Shown here: in pieces, positions 33,771-48,700 of the stretch | Position numbering within the stretch: position 1 is the stretch's first letter | How the letters are laid out: every line of letters begins with the position of its first letter | Assembly: GCA_038503035.1 (NCBI GenBank) | Contig: JAVSML010024438.1 | Coordinates: 427,172 to 491,171 of the forward strand | Reading direction: 5' to 3' | From: Crocodylus rhombifer | Lineage: Eukaryota; Chordata; Crocodylia; Crocodylidae | DNA: 64,000 bases | The notes under the pieces: model-generated | Databases searched by the model: none | Told to the model about the DNA's origin: nothing | Seen by the model: only the letters and a program-made list of their open reading frames with translations | Made by a program: the position numbers and the translations under genes

Positions 33771-36700
33771 GTGTGTATCCTCTAAATGGCTAATTGTCTA
33801 TAAAGTTTGACCCTAAATCATGCTTCTGGGAGCAGAAAGAGGCTACTGGAGAAAGCTGTCTTTCCCCCATATGCTTGTACAGAGATTTCAGTTACCCAAA
33901 TCAGTTTGTCAGAAAGGACAGTACTACTGTCTCCATGAAATGATGAAGCCTCTCCCATACATAGGAGAAAATCCTGACATCTTTACTCACAAGGGAAAGC
34001 CCATTCATTAAGGTTCAATCTTTGTGTGTTGAAGATGAGCTAGATTGGGCCTTCCATGCATTTATGTAAACCTCACCTTTCCCTGACCCAAAGCATTGGT
34101 GGTCTGCTAGTATTTTCTTTCCCAGTTCATTCCTGCAGGTCAATTATTTACTAATGGTGCTGATGTTTGAGCTGTGGGAATGATTTAGGGATTTGGTCAC
34201 ACATGAATCTATGCCTATCATTAACAGTCCTATGCAGATAACTCTGAGGAGGTAAAATATGATAAAGATAATGATGATGATAAATATTTCAGAGAGCCTC
34301 ACTCTGTTTTTATCCAGTTCTTACTCAGACAAACTGACATAAATTAGAATGCAAAATTTTCCATATTAAAGACTGAGTAAAAACTGAAGCCAGCAATGCC
34401 AAATGTGAGTATCTAAATGTAAGCTTCCAAATACATATTTAAGCACCTAAATCAAAGCAGCCAAAAATTTTATAGGGGCTGAGTATTTGTGGTTGCCACT
34501 GACTTCAGTGGAATTCAGCACATACAAATATAAGGACATCCTAATGAGGTTCATTATTTTCCAACCATGTGCCTATACTTAAAGCCTTAAACCAATATTA
34601 AACCCTGTTCTAAGACTCATATCAATCTGTGAGTGACTTCTATACAAGTAAATAAATGCACTGAATTCAAGGCTAGAAATTTTCTTCTCTGTTGAAAGAA
34701 AAAATGTTCTTCCCATTGTAAAATTATCTAAAGAAACAATGAAACAGGAGGAATCTGATTTAAAAAAGAAGTTGCTATGACTTTTGTGAGCTGCAGTGTT
34801 TCTAATTTGGGGTTTTGCTACAGGTATTACCATCGGGGAAACCAGTCTTGGGAAAGTTTGTGCACTGCTCAGTTTCGTGAACTCTATGCATTGGGCACCA
34901 TCCATAATGACCTCTATATCATAGGAGGCCAAGCCAAACTGAAAAACCAGTATCTGGTCACCAACTGTGTTGAGAAATACTCCATGGAGCAAGGGAGCTG
35001 GAGAAGCGTAGCACCTCTTCCATTGCAACTGGCTTGCCACGCTGTGGTGACAGTGAAAAATAAACTCTACGTGATGGGAGGCTGGACACCCCAGGTAAAA
35101 AAATGCTATGTAAGAACTAACTAGCAAAGCTGGGCTTAGTTTTTGTGCAGTATAACATCATGGTGCTTCTTGCATGGTTCAAATACAAAGGGAGTCTCAG
35201 AAAGTGATGGCAGTTTTGAAATAAAACCATTGTCTGTGCAATGGAGTGGGACACTACATACCAGTGAGGAATACCGATGTACTGTCATCAAACACCCAGC
35301 ATTTACGACGACTTCGAGAAGTGACATAGTTCAGTAAATGACTGTCGTACACACAATGCCATTGCTTTTTGAAACACCCTCACACTTGAGGGATAACTGA
35401 CAAAAAAAAGTCACACTGTCCTCTGATCTCTTTAATATGAGAATCAAACAGCCCTGAAGAAATAATGTCCTTGCTATATAAATTTTGATGCATGTGTCAC
35501 ATCCCATAAAAGGCAGTTGTCTGAAAAACTTCACATTGAGGCAGACTTTAAAATGCAGCTGTCTTGGCATGATTTCACTCACCTTCCATTTTTATATAGT
35601 CATTGGGATCACCTTGAAGTCCTTGCTCAGTCCTTAATCTAGCAAAATGTTTATTAAAAATAAACAGTGATGATATTTGGTGCTTGCCTGGCACTTTTAC
35701 CTCATCACATACTATGGAAAATGAATTTCTCTCATCCTTCCCAGTAACTGGTACTTTTTTCATCTTTGCCTCTTCTAATTATTAGAAAATAGTTGTGTTA
35801 AAATAAGACACACGTCCTTATTGGAGCCTAAGATGCAACCTTGTGAACTCTGGTAAATCTGAAGTTCAAGAAGTTGCAGAGCTCAGCTCTGTTTCTCAGG
35901 AAATTGTTCCTGGTTTTGGGTGCTTTGGATTTTGATGAAAAATTAAAATGTTCTATGGAAAAAATAACTTTAAAAAATAGCTCTGATGCAAACTGAATTT
36001 TCCAATAACATGTTTTGATGTAACATTTATATTCAGCTCTATCATAAGTATCTTTAGTAACAGCACAAAGAGAACAATAGCAGCAAAATGGATTGCTTTC
36101 CAAAGTACCATTCCCCCTTTCTAATTCCCCAGTGTGAACGTCCTTCCTTAAAGTGGTACTTCTTTTATTGTTGTTGTTGCTCAGTACAGTTTAATTTTAG
36201 TAAGTCAAGTTGAGACTCTCTCTGGCTTGAAAAATTTGCTATACCGTATTTGGGACATTTGTAATTCATATTATTGACTGAAGGATATTAAAAATAGTGT
36301 CACATCTCCTTGGTTTGGGATGCCTTTGAAGAAATAAATCTTAAAAGTATTTAAGACCAAATTGTGTGCAGCAAACATGATTTGCATCTCTTAAAATATC
36401 CTGAGCACAGAAGTCCCCAAAGAGACCAGAGAATGATCAGAGAATAGCTCCGACAGAGAAACAACCAAAGACACCTTCTCTTTATTTAAAGAAGTAAAAT
36501 TTGAGAGTATCCTCAGTATGGAAACAACCTGGTTGTAAAATGCTAGAGTGGGGAGGATTTTTGTATAACAAAGATTCTAAGTGAGACACCCAGTTTTATT
36601 TAGCCATCTCCCCAGCAGAGACTGAAAAAAGGAAAAGCAGCTGAAAAGCTCTTGCAATGGATATTGAGGCAAAATGGCAAAAATAAAGGCTGCTGTGAGA

Positions 36701-39700
36701 CACATGGGAATTGACACCTCCCAACAACCCTGGCTGTGACAACTCATGGGGGCATGTGATGATACATACAATAGCGAGTGCATTAGCATTAATTGAAAAG
36801 AAGCTGTTGCTGTGGAAAGTAAGAACCTGCTTATACAGTTCGACATTAGCCTCAGCACAGAAATAAGGATGTTAAGACCAACACTACAGAAATAGGATGG
36901 TGCCAGATATACTAGGACTTCCCTCTCAGGTTGTGTATGAGGCTACAGTGCTGTTGCAGGCACAATATAAAACATATTCCACAGGTCAGCTCAGGAGCTG
37001 TCCTTATATTTATGCAGCACCAAACACCCCATTGTAATAAACAGAACTACTAGTATAATATCGATATAGTGACATAAATGTATATGCCAGTTCATAGAAC
37101 ATAGATAACGTCACATTCCCTTCCCACTGGGACCTTATCACTGAAACAAGAAAAGACAAACTCAAGACAGGATGTAAAATAACAGTTCAGGAGAAGAAGG
37201 GCTTGAGTCACTGCAGCATTACTTCATGCCTGCATTGATATAATGTTTCCCTGACATCAGTGGAGTTTTAAACTGGAGCAGAGCAATGAGAGTAAATTAG
37301 ACCAAGGAAACTTGGGGTTGTTAATAATAAGAAGGGTCACTGAGGGCTGTTTGGAATTTGGCTGATGAGGACAGTGGGGTGATTCTACCCCCCAGAGGTA
37401 GGCTGGAAGGAGGCGTGAAGTGGAGTGAAAAGTTTTCCATGCAGAAAAAGCAAAGCATAAAAAAGTGTCAGTATAGATGACTTCCATTATCTGGATTCTT
37501 ATTTCTCACTCGTTACCTTAGCCTCAAGATGCCTGTACCAGTGATTCTTAACCAGGGTGTTGCAGTGCCCTATGATGCCATGAGATCCTTTTAAGGATGC
37601 CAGGGGGTGCCACGTAGTATTAGCGCTGTGCAAACACCTACACATTTCAAGTGAAAATCCGCAGTGTCAAAAACAAAGACCAGTTGTGGTCTTTTTGAGT
37701 TCTTTGCAGCAGAAGAATGGCTCTATTGTTTTCCGTAGTCAAAAAATGAGTGAAAGCTACAAGCTGGCATTTTCCAAGGGTTGCCTTGAAGTTGAGAACC
37801 ACTGCTCTATACTAAGGAAAACAACAAGCAAAGAAAGGACTGTAACAACTTTGTGAGTATGCAGTAGCAATCCCTCCACCTCTCTTTCTTGCTCACCTTT
37901 CATTCTGAAATCTATCAGTCTTCCCCCAAAGCAGACAGCTTATATTTAAAGGTGCCACACTCAGGAAACATAATCAGAGCTGGAGTGCCTATGTTTTATC
38001 AGAGGAGGAGGAAAAAGGGAAGATTAGGAAAATCAGGCAAGTAGGAGTGACTAGAGATGTCATTAAAGGTGCAAAAATGTAGTTGTAAGCTAGAGACACT
38101 CCCTGTGCCTGAAGAAGGGCATTTGTACCCAAAAGCTTGCAAAGAACATTTTTTTTCCAACTATTTAGTTGGTTTAATAAAAGATATCACATTTATCTAA
38201 ATAAACTTTTCTGCCTAGTTGGGAGCTAGGAAGTTGTCATTACAACTATTAACTGGAAATATTTAGCAATTGTGCAGCTTGGATGTATGTGGACTGACTA
38301 AATTAACAGATATTAGTTCAGCATAAGTAATGTGTACGTGAAGCTCTTAGAACAGCCTTCCACATGCATCATTGAAACTCATGGTGCAGCCCAAGTAAGA
38401 AAGTAAATAGAAATTCAGTCTTCAGCAGAAGAAAAAAATGTCTTGAAAAAGGTTTTCCCTTTATTCGTATGGCTTCACAAAGGCCTTGTAAAAGAGCTAT
38501 GTTCTGTCAGAGCTCAGTCCATAGATGTTTTGTTATTACTCAAATCCTTGACTCCATTGCTATGGAATATAAATGCACTTTATTCATCTGCCTTCTACAG
38601 TGTACTTCCAGCCACAAGTCATGGGTGCTGTTAAGTCGTAGTGAGTATGAATCACTTCACAGCTATAATTGATGTGTTTATGTTATTTATCTGCTCAGCT
38701 GTCTGCTGTGATTAATTGCATGCAGGCGTGTGCAGAGGGCTCCAAATGTTATATTATTATATGGCTGTCATATTTCATACAGATGGATCTCCCTGACGAT
38801 GAGCCAGATCGATTAAGTAACAGAATGTTTCAGTATGACCCAGGCCAAGACAAATGGACAGAGCACACCCCAATGAAGTACTCCAAATACCGCTTCAGCA
38901 CAGCTGTAGTCAACAGTGAGATTTATGTCCTGGGTAAGAGGAAACAGATTTTTAACAGATACTATGGCCACTTTTTATTTTTCCCAGCAATTTGCCTCTG
39001 TGAAATGAAATATTTCACCCTTTTTGTTTTGTATGGTTGGGGCAATCCATGTTGGAGCAAATAGATTGCAATTTTTTTTTCTTGTTCATATCATCATTCC
39101 TCATATTCTGAACTTCAGCTAAACCAGTTGTATGAAACTTTAATGTTCTGGTTTACTGCAACAATAATAATACTTTGCTTTTCTTTAACACAGTCCTGCT
39201 GAGGATCGCAAAGTGCCTTGTAAATATTAATGAATTAAGAATGACCACCCAGTCCTTGTAGGGGGGGAGGGATGATTAGCATCATTTTAGAGATCTGGAA
39301 GAGTGAAGTAATATGATGAAGGTTCATGTGAAGTTTGGCAAAGTGGAGAATAAAATACAGGTCTTCCAGTTAGAGCCAGGCAAAAGTTTTCCAGTAACTA
39401 CTACATTCACTGAAAAAACGTAGTTTTGGGGAGAACCAAAACTATTTGTGAATTCAGGTCAAATTTGGTGAATAAAAAAAAAGAAAACATTTGGAAAAGT
39501 GGGAATGTTTTATTCTGAACATGTTCAAAATGAACTTAATTTTTGTTTTGAATTTGAAATGTAGCATTTTGAATTTGACTTGCATTTTTAAAGAGGCATG
39601 AGAGTGAGTTAAATAATACCAGAACTTTTTGATTGATCTAAATTGAAGACATCTGATTTGTGTGGCCAACTATCAGACTGAGTAGTCCATTATCCACACA

Positions 39701-42700
39701 GCTGTACTGCCAGTTAAAAACCTTAGAAACATGACCATTCATCTTTACTTTGGGTACACATTTAAAAGTCACGCATGCACTTTGTAAGTCTAGCAGACAT
39801 CTTGGAAGACAAAGATATATAAGTGATTTGTTTGGAGAGAGGATGATGGTTTCATGCAAAAAAGAAGGAAGAAGAGGGAAGGCATTCCAGGTATAGGAAA
39901 TGACCAAAAAATGTGGGAAAGAGTCACCTTGCAAGGATAGAAGACAGCAAAAAGGGAAGTAGGAGAATGAGAATAGAGCTACAAGCAAAGCTATGACTGT
40001 GCAAGTATCTGGAAGTGAGACTACTGTATCTGGTGTGGAACACAAGAAACAGTGTATAGAAAGTCTCCACAAGAAGACACCAACATGAGGTAAATGTCCT
40101 TAGATAGTAGGATCTGAACATATATACTACCCTGCATTTGTCTGAGTTTAGAGAGTCTTTTCTCCATTGGAACTGAGTTGGTCCCATGGATGTAGCCAGA
40201 AGTTAGGGTCAAGCAAGTGTGTATAGGAAAGAAAGTTACACAAGTAGAAAATCATTATTGTCAAAGGTCCCAAGCAGGTGAAGGTCAGCATATTGTCACA
40301 TAAAGTTAGCTGTGGCTATTTAAATTCAAAGATACTAGGAAATTACTAAATATGAAAGTGACAGATTTAAAAAAAGGCGGGGGGCAGAGGGGAACTTGAA
40401 ACAGGCTGTATAGTAGGCCTGCAGCAGCAGAAATAGCCATGAAGAAAGGATTTATTCAAGTCTTTCAGTAACAAGTACACTGAGATCAACACCAAGAATT
40501 CTGCAGTGACACAAAAGAGACAGGGAGGGAGAAAAAGAAGCCATCTCGGGATGCATGTGATAAAACAGATTGACAGTCTTCCACACAGTGGAGGTGCTAC
40601 TGGAAAACAGAGAAGCTTTCTGAGATGAGGGTCACTAGTATTTTACTTGGTCTAAATTTATACACGGCAAGAAGTGTATCAGAGTGAAAGGGAAGCAATG
40701 TATATGTTTGCTAAGAGGGCAGATCCACTCTGAGAAGTGACTGTAAAAATGGCATCATGAAGTTCTAGGTCTTTCACGGGCTTTGAAAGGAGATTTGTTC
40801 ATTTTTCAAGCAATATTTTGCTATGTACAGCTGTCAAACTCAGCCTGGGCTCTGTGCTATGTTGGGTTCTTTCTTGCTTGCCAGTCAAAACTGATCATAA
40901 AGATTCACTAGGTAGAGCTATGTTAACAATTTTATCGATGATGAGTGAGGCAGAAGAGAATCCTGCTCCCTCCCACACCTTTCATACCCCAACCTGCATA
41001 GCCCCTGTATGAACAGTCCCATGGAAGTCAGATGGATCCCTGATGTGATTTCATATTGGACCCTTTTTTTGTCACTAAAATAACCAATGTGATTATATAA
41101 CTACAGGGATGCTCCAGTGGTATAACTAAGGCAGGGCCTTCTCACTGCCTCTGTGCTTCACAGCTGCCCTGGGCACTTAGATGCCTTGTAACATCTCTAT
41201 GCTGATGTCTGATCTCAGATAAAATCCTAGAGAATAGGGCTGGAAGGGGGTGCAAGAGGTCCTCTAGTACAGTTTATTTAATCACTTCTGCCTGAACCAA
41301 CCTAGATAAATATTTGTCTAATCTGCTTGTAAGAACTTCCAAGGATGGGGATTCCACAACCTCCCTAGGTAGCCTGTTCCAATGTTCAACCTCTATTATA
41401 GTCAGTCAGTCCTTCCTAATAGCCAACCTAAATGTTCTTTGCTGCCATTTAAGGCCATTATTTTTTGTCCTGTCACCTGCAGACAGAGAGAGTAGTCTAT
41501 CACCATCCTCTTTATAGCCACTCTTCAGGAACTTGATGACCATTATTAAATCGAATCAGCCTTCAGTCTTCTTTTCCCTGGACTAAAAAATCCCAGTTCT
41601 TCCAACCCTTCCTCCTTGTAGGTCATATTTTGCTCCTTGTAGAGCTATAATAATTTTGATTGCTCTGTGTAGTTCTGGAGGGACTGTGCTGAAGTGAGGT
41701 GATGTAAGTGCACTGTGTATGTGTATTAAGTGATATCAGAACCCGCCCCAGGGAACAGATTAGTTGAGAAAAGTGTTCACTTTCTGCAGTCTTATTTCTG
41801 CTCTTATCCACTCTGTCAGGTCTGTCTACACTGCAGAGAGAGGTGTGATTGCCACAGGTGTAAGCAGACCTATGCTAACTTTGATCTAACTAGCTTGTGT
41901 ACCAGTTGCAGAGAAAACATGATGGGATGGGCTTCAGCCAGAGGCTATAGGTACTTACTGAAGTCGGTGCCATTGCATCTTCACTGCTCTTGGTCCCACC
42001 TGTAGCTAGATCAAGCTAGTGTAGGGATATTTCCAGGGGCTTTGGTCACACCTCTGACTGCAATGTAAACCTTCAGTCACAATTGCTATTTCTTAGTCTG
42101 GTGCTCGCAGCACCCATATTGCTAAAAAAGAGATAAATGCTTGTATTAACAACAACAACAAAACCACATAAAAAACCCCAAATGACCTATTTCTGGACAA
42201 ATTGTGCCTTGGGCTCCAAAATGTTAAGCCTGCAGAAACCCCATTATGTCAACAGTTACAACTAATTTCTATCAGCGTAACTGAGGCCTTGTAATTCCTA
42301 ACAGTAACTGACTGAGAGTTGTGCAGAAAAGACTGAACTGCTTTCCAGCTTCCCTTGTAACAACAAATCTATCCTCCACAGAAGTCTGATCTTAAAACAG
42401 GTCAGAAACAGCCTTAAAGTCACCAGGATTCGGAGTCTCATTCTGTCAGTGTCACAGATGGTCTCATCCCCAGCACTAGGCTCACACATGCCAACTGCAA
42501 TTAAAATCTTGCTCAATAAGATACATTCCAAGGTTTATTTGTGGCGACAAGTGCTTGCTGCCTAGTGAATTCTCAGGCTGCCAAATGGGTATAGCCCTCC
42601 TCTTATCATCACCAGTTGTGATAATGTCCTCACGGGGCAGACAGACAGCTCATGACATTGGAATGAACAAGTTAAAAGCCTTCTGAAGCTGGGTGGGGCA

Positions 42701-45700
42701 GCACTTCACCCTAGAGATGACATTAGCGGGAGAATGAGAAGGGGAAGGTCTGGAGCTGATGTTGACAGACCAAAGAATAGCAACTGCCATGGAAGTGGTA
42801 AAACCCAGAGCAAGCTGCTCCATGCCATGGATCTGTGGGACATAACACCGATAAACAGGGATGTCAAACCCTTGCAAAAGTCTGACAATGCCGATTTGTT
42901 CCAAAAGGGAGATTCTGGAGATTATCACTAGCTCTGAAGAAGTCCTCATATATGGTGGTCCCACATCGCTCAGCATGGCTAGAAGACCCATGAAGATCTG
43001 TTCAATTGGCAGCCAAGGTACAGGAGATAATAACAAATCCAGAAAGCTGGTTAGGAGAGGTGTAGCTGCACCTCCTCTGGCAACCTAAGCTTTGTTCCCG
43101 GGGCGGAGAGTTTTCCCCTAATGGAGGGCATTATATATCATGTTCATTCCTATTTTTGACTCCCAGGAAGAACCTATCTGGTGTGTGTGTGGGCACATCT
43201 GATTCCCAGCAGGGCTTCATACAGCCTCTGCTCAAGGGGCACTGAACCATCATAGCCTATGCAGGCCTTGTCTGGGTCTGGCTTCCTGCCAGCACTTCTG
43301 TCTTTTCAGGCTGTCATCTTTCCTTGTGGTCTCATCAGTGCAACTGTGGTTGTGGTCTTTCTTGGAAGGACAGTGTCTCTAAACCCTTTTTCCTTCCTGG
43401 AGGGTTGATTAGAAAATCCTATGAAAGAACAGCATTCCTTACCCCTGAGTAGTATAAAAACCAAACAGAGGATACGTGTCTTTCCTAGAATAAGTACTCA
43501 GCTCATAAGAATGAGGCTACAGGGAGCCTGGACTTAAGGCATTACAAGGAAATCCAAACTTAATGTGACTATTGGGTCTTAGAAGCAAGTTCCAGGTCTT
43601 TCCGTGTGTTTGTACAGCCTCCAGGTCAAGGGGGCCTCGATCAGGTTTGGGGGGGTGCCTCAATATACATAACAATAACTGAACTGAGCAATGTTCCTAA
43701 TTAATTTCTTTAATATAACTCTGCTAATGCATGAAGCAAAATTTATGTATGGGATTGCTTCAGCTAGAAGGCTCTAATGGACTTTTGATATGTAAGTCTA
43801 GAATTCACCCTCAGTCACATGGGTGTAAACCTGTGGTAACTCTATTGACTGCTGTCATGTTGTCCCAGATTTACATCAAACTGAGTTCCAGATCTGGCTC
43901 TTGGGCTGTCAAGGGTTAATTTCTGAAAAGTCCTGTTGGGACAGAACCTAGGCTACACAGGCACTGCCCACAAATCCTAGGAGCTGAGCACACAGCCCAT
44001 GGTAATCAGCTGCTCTAGGACTTTTGCTGTGAGATAATCTGGGTCTGAATATGGACAATTTCTTTTAAATGCCAAGGAAGAGATTTCTTCTCTAGACTAA
44101 ACCCCCCCAGTTTTTCCAACCTTTCCTCCCTTGTAAGTCATGTTTTCTGGACCTCTAATAATTTTGGTTCCTCTATGTAATTCTGGGCTGTGCTGAAGTA
44201 AGGAGAGGTACTTGCACTGCACATCTGTATTAACGGAGATGAGAACCTGCCCCAGGGAACAGATTAGTTGGTAGGGCCTGATTCTGGTCACACACCTGTG
44301 TGACTCCTCTGAATTCATTGGAGTTATTCCTGCGTCATACAGATGCCAGGGACAGGAGAAATAGCTTCTTACTGTCTGGGTGATCGGCTTGTTCATGGAA
44401 CTGGTACTGTGAGTCTTTTATCAGCTCCCCTATATTAGAATGGGCTATTTGTCAGATAATGTTCCTAGAGACTCTTATGCTCCTTACATCGCATACATAA
44501 ACCTTATAAGTAAATGAACAGCACTTCCTGAGGCTCCAAATCCTTTCTCCTATTCAGCCATTTGACTGATCTTAGCTCTTTCTCTCCATATTTTCCCAGG
44601 AACATAACTATATTCGTTAGAAAGCTCAAGAAAGAGCAGTATTGTGTTCTTAATGACAGAGCCAATTGAGATAATTTGGAAGAAAACCAGATGGGAGGGC
44701 TCTATTTAAGGTCACGCATTCTAATCTCATGCTTTAAAAAATCAAAAAAGAAGTTCTTTGCAGCTGAGGCTGTGAAAACTCATTACAACCAATGGGTAAA
44801 TGAGGGGGAAAAAAGACCTGCCAAATGTACCAGCTTATACTAAAACACTTTCAAAGGAACTACAGTGTGTGAAATATAGGCCACTGGTAAAAGGTATTGC
44901 ATCACTACAAGGGCATTAGCAGTGTATTGTTTTTCTGTTATGTAATCCCTGTTTTTATAAATAAGAACATATAGAAGGAATTAAATGAGAAATCCTATTA
45001 ATAAAGATTTGGGAATCAAAGAATCTTTGTTTATCCTCCTCAGCCTGGCATCCCTCCTCATTAAAGCCTAGTTTCCCCTGAGCACTTGCTGAGAGCTTCT
45101 TTTTAAAGTTTTAAGCAGTTAAATGAGGTTCAATTAAATTCTGAATGTCTCCATCATAAAATACTGATTTGAATGCAGTACTCAGGGGTCTCTGTGAAGG
45201 AAAGCTTGTGTAGGAGTAAACTGGAAAGAGAAATTTTAACTTTCATGCTCCAGTATGAACTGTGCCTTTGAATAAATTATGCTTCTTCTAAAGTAAACTT
45301 GTCTATTCATAAATACATTCACTTCCTCCAAGTGGAAAATAACAGGCTTGCTCTGGATTATACCTCTTTATCCCTTCCTGAAGTGACATTGAGTGGGTAT
45401 TAATGTAAGAGCAGAACCATGAATGACAACTGCAGCCAAAAGTTCTTTCCTTCTGGTCAGAGACTACCCAGGAGTTGTGGGAGAAAGGGATGCTGGAACC
45501 CAAAATCGCTAGCTGTGTGATGCAGGCATTCGTTCCCTGCTCCTACTACACCTTTGGTCCCCTCTTGCTGCCTGCCATATTATATCATCTACTTGTCTCT
45601 GTGATAGTTAAGGATGGCAGCACTTCTCCATTTCATCTTTATTGCTCCCTTATTTCTCCATGAAACCAGTTGTGCAGCCCCCAATTTACAGAGAATGAGT

Positions 45701-48700
45701 GAAAGCCAGGCAATGCTAAGACTGTTATCTTGTGTGCCGTTAGGGAGTAACGAAGGAAGATGCTATGTAAGAGATTCAAAGTGTTGAATCCATTGTGTAT
45801 TTGAAAGATCATTTTAATAGTGAATTATTTTACGGAAGAAAAGGGAGAGAAAGATTTCACTTGCTCATTGGCTCATCAGCTCTGTTTCCCTCCCCAACCC
45901 CCCTCTTTTTTTTCTCTTTGATAAAAATTGAAACAAGGATTTTTCACTGATTGCATTTTGATCAAAGGGCTTATCATGGTTTGGAGGCTTGACAGCCCCC
46001 AGTTGTGAGATTTTAAGTAACCTGTCCATTTAGCTGGGCTTATGGGCATCCAACTTGAGGAGTCAAAGGTCTGATGTTCAGAAGTGCCACATACCCACTA
46101 CTTTCACAGAAGTTGATGGACTTCATGTAAATTCATTTTCACTGAAAATCAGACCCCAGGTATATCAATTCAAAATTAGCAGCCACAAGTGAAAATATAA
46201 GCTGAGGTCACAAGGCAAGTCAATGGCACAGCTGGGAAAATCTCATTTCTCTTGGTCCATCTCCACACCCCTCTCAAGAGAGCTATATAAATGAAGTAAT
46301 TCTAAGGCACTGATCATCATTGTTTGTTACTACTAGAAACTTCTCCTATCACTCCCCATCCAAAGATCTGATTATGCAGGTTTCCCAATGCACCTAGGTT
46401 TTACCAGAACACCCCCTCTTTTTGTAGTGCCGCTCCCTGCATCTTTTCCTGGTAGCTCTTTTGTCATTTTAACCACACAGCTCAAGTTCCTTTTAGCCTT
46501 CTTGTGTGAGAATGAGGGGAGCTGCCCTAAAAAGAAACAATATTTTTTTACATTCAGTCACTGGAAAAGAGTATGTGGGTATCTGTAAAGCACAGCACTG
46601 TATCTCATTGAAATTCCAGGGCTGTCCTTATTACCTCACCTGCCCTGCATCTTCTTGCATCAAAAGGCTTGTCTTTGAATCTTGGTTTTGTAATAAAGAT
46701 CATGTATTTTATTTATATATTTATTTTACTAATGGAACTTCATGTTACATTTAAAGTCCATTAGAACAGCTGCTTTCAGAGTGCCCTTAAAAGTGTGTTT
46801 GATTGTGGAGTCAGCCAAGCGTGATACAGAGAGCTCTCAAGCATTAATGGCTTTGGGAACACAAAGGTGGCTCTGCTGGCTTATTGAAGTCATCCAGTGG
46901 CATCTGAACTATCTTCCAGGGAAAGCAAATAATGCAAAGGGTCTTGCATGTTCAAAGGGTGTGTTGGAAAGAATAGGGACAGATCTCTGGGATTAAATCA
47001 TCTGTGTGACAAACGGGAAAATGACAGACAGAGAAGTGTTCAAAACTCCCACAGTGAAATCCACCTCTCTGTGCACAAAAGCCAAGTAATCAGGCTTTGT
47101 GCAGAGAACTAAGCAGGGCTGTGGTGGTGGAAATAGGTGGATGTCACCCTCTCTTCATGGCCAGAGTCCCCAGAGGGAGAGAGTTAACAATGCAGACCCT
47201 CCCCAGATGCCATTCCAGCCTATAGGCAGAAATAGAAGTTGCTGCCACTCCATATGCACAATACAGGAGTCTGTGGTCACTGGAAGCACAGTTTTGTGTT
47301 TTAATGCACCTGTGTATAGCTGTAGGCAGTTTAAGATATGCACAGTCATAAGGACAGAAGTCCCAAACAGAGAGACCTGGCCCTTCACAACAATGCTGTC
47401 CTGCCAGGTAATTCTTCCTCCCACCTTCCTCTGACCAACTACCAAGTCCCGTCTCAGCTCTTCCTTCCAGATGCACCCCCATATGTTCCCCCCTCATCTC
47501 TATTTTGCATGGGTTGAGCTTTATCCAGCTCACCCTCACTCAACCCCCAACAGCAATTAAACAGTAAATAACTTGTTCAAGGGCCCCACCCAGATCAGAA
47601 GAATTAAAAATATGAGAGCACCTGCAGCAACTTAACACTATGTCTATAGATCTTCACTAGCCCTCCTCACAGCTTCATAACCCCACTGAACAAGAGCACC
47701 AGCAAGCTAGAAACTTGCAGAACCAAGTGTGAGCAACCAGAGGGAATGAAGAGCCCAACTGAGAAAAAATCTTTCATTTCCAGTGTCTCACTCTGGAAGT
47801 CTCTATAAGGGGAACTGCTCTGGAAGATGAATATTCTGGGTCATTGGATATGCCTCCCTACTGTTGGAAGAGATGAGTTTTTCTCACTGTGAAAAGTCTC
47901 ATGTATGTGCCTACATTTTAGGAAGAGGCCTGTGGTATCAGTGTCTGTCAGCTGAGTCCTCTCTCCTGAAGTGTTGACCAACAATGAGTCTGCAGGCAGT
48001 GGAGAAGTTTTGAGCCACATCTGTGAGTGCATGGCACATCAACCCTAGGAATATCTGTTGACCTCAAACTCCTTTGCATTTTACGTTGATATTATCAGTG
48101 TTAGTATTATCATAAAGAAAAGCTTCATGTTTTTTTTCCCATGGATTCAATCCCTCATTGTTTAGAATCCTCTTTTAGATGTTTGAAAATCATATTTTAT
48201 TCCTATTTGATTTTTTTTTCTCATTTTCCAGCTACCAAGTATGGATTTTTTTCCTTGTCTCAAATGAAACTGAAATTGCATTTATCCATAATGACTTAGT
48301 TGGATCCAAATACAAACTTAGATATTTTGTATCTTGAGGGCTTTTCCCATTGGAGTGAACAGCTTTTAGGCAGATCAGATTTTAAGTGTAAACTAACAGT
48401 GGTTTCTTTAATAATTTTTAAACATAATAGCTTTTAGGCTCTGAAAGCCATTCCTGATAGATCATTAAAGGTATTTGTTTAATAATAATTATACCAGGAA
48501 AATGTTTAAAAGCTGATTCCCCAGCTTACCAGCAGGAGTGTTTGTTTATATTAGCGGGTGAAGATTGGATTTTCTGGTAAAGCACTTGTTGTAATGTTAT
48601 ACACATTGTGCCACATTAATCCTATTCTGACTCAGTACAAATTGCCATTTTTATTCCTTGCAAAGTTGCAGTGCCCAGTTATTATTGCATCTTTTATTCA

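Larger units (their letters stand above)
35095..38782 (+). other. KBTBD12: KBTBD12 intron 2
   Basis: 3,688 bp. It holds a mariner-like MITE candidate (35190-35385), a hAT-like element (37539-37804) and a Penelope-like 3' tail (38105-38220). The remaining 35390-37535 and 38221-38780 show nothing I can identify. The acceptor is 'catatttcatacag'. Confidence 0.8.

Noticed and set aside
33771..33810. C-terminal end 'CVSSKWLIVYKV' as a short KBTBD12 product
   Set aside because: It is intron read-through after the donor at 33771; exons 2-4 match the family and continue in phase.
38669..39064. 131-codon + frame as a separate gene
   Set aside because: It is KBTBD12 exon 3 read through into both flanking introns; the acceptor at 38782 and donor at 38934 delimit the real exon.
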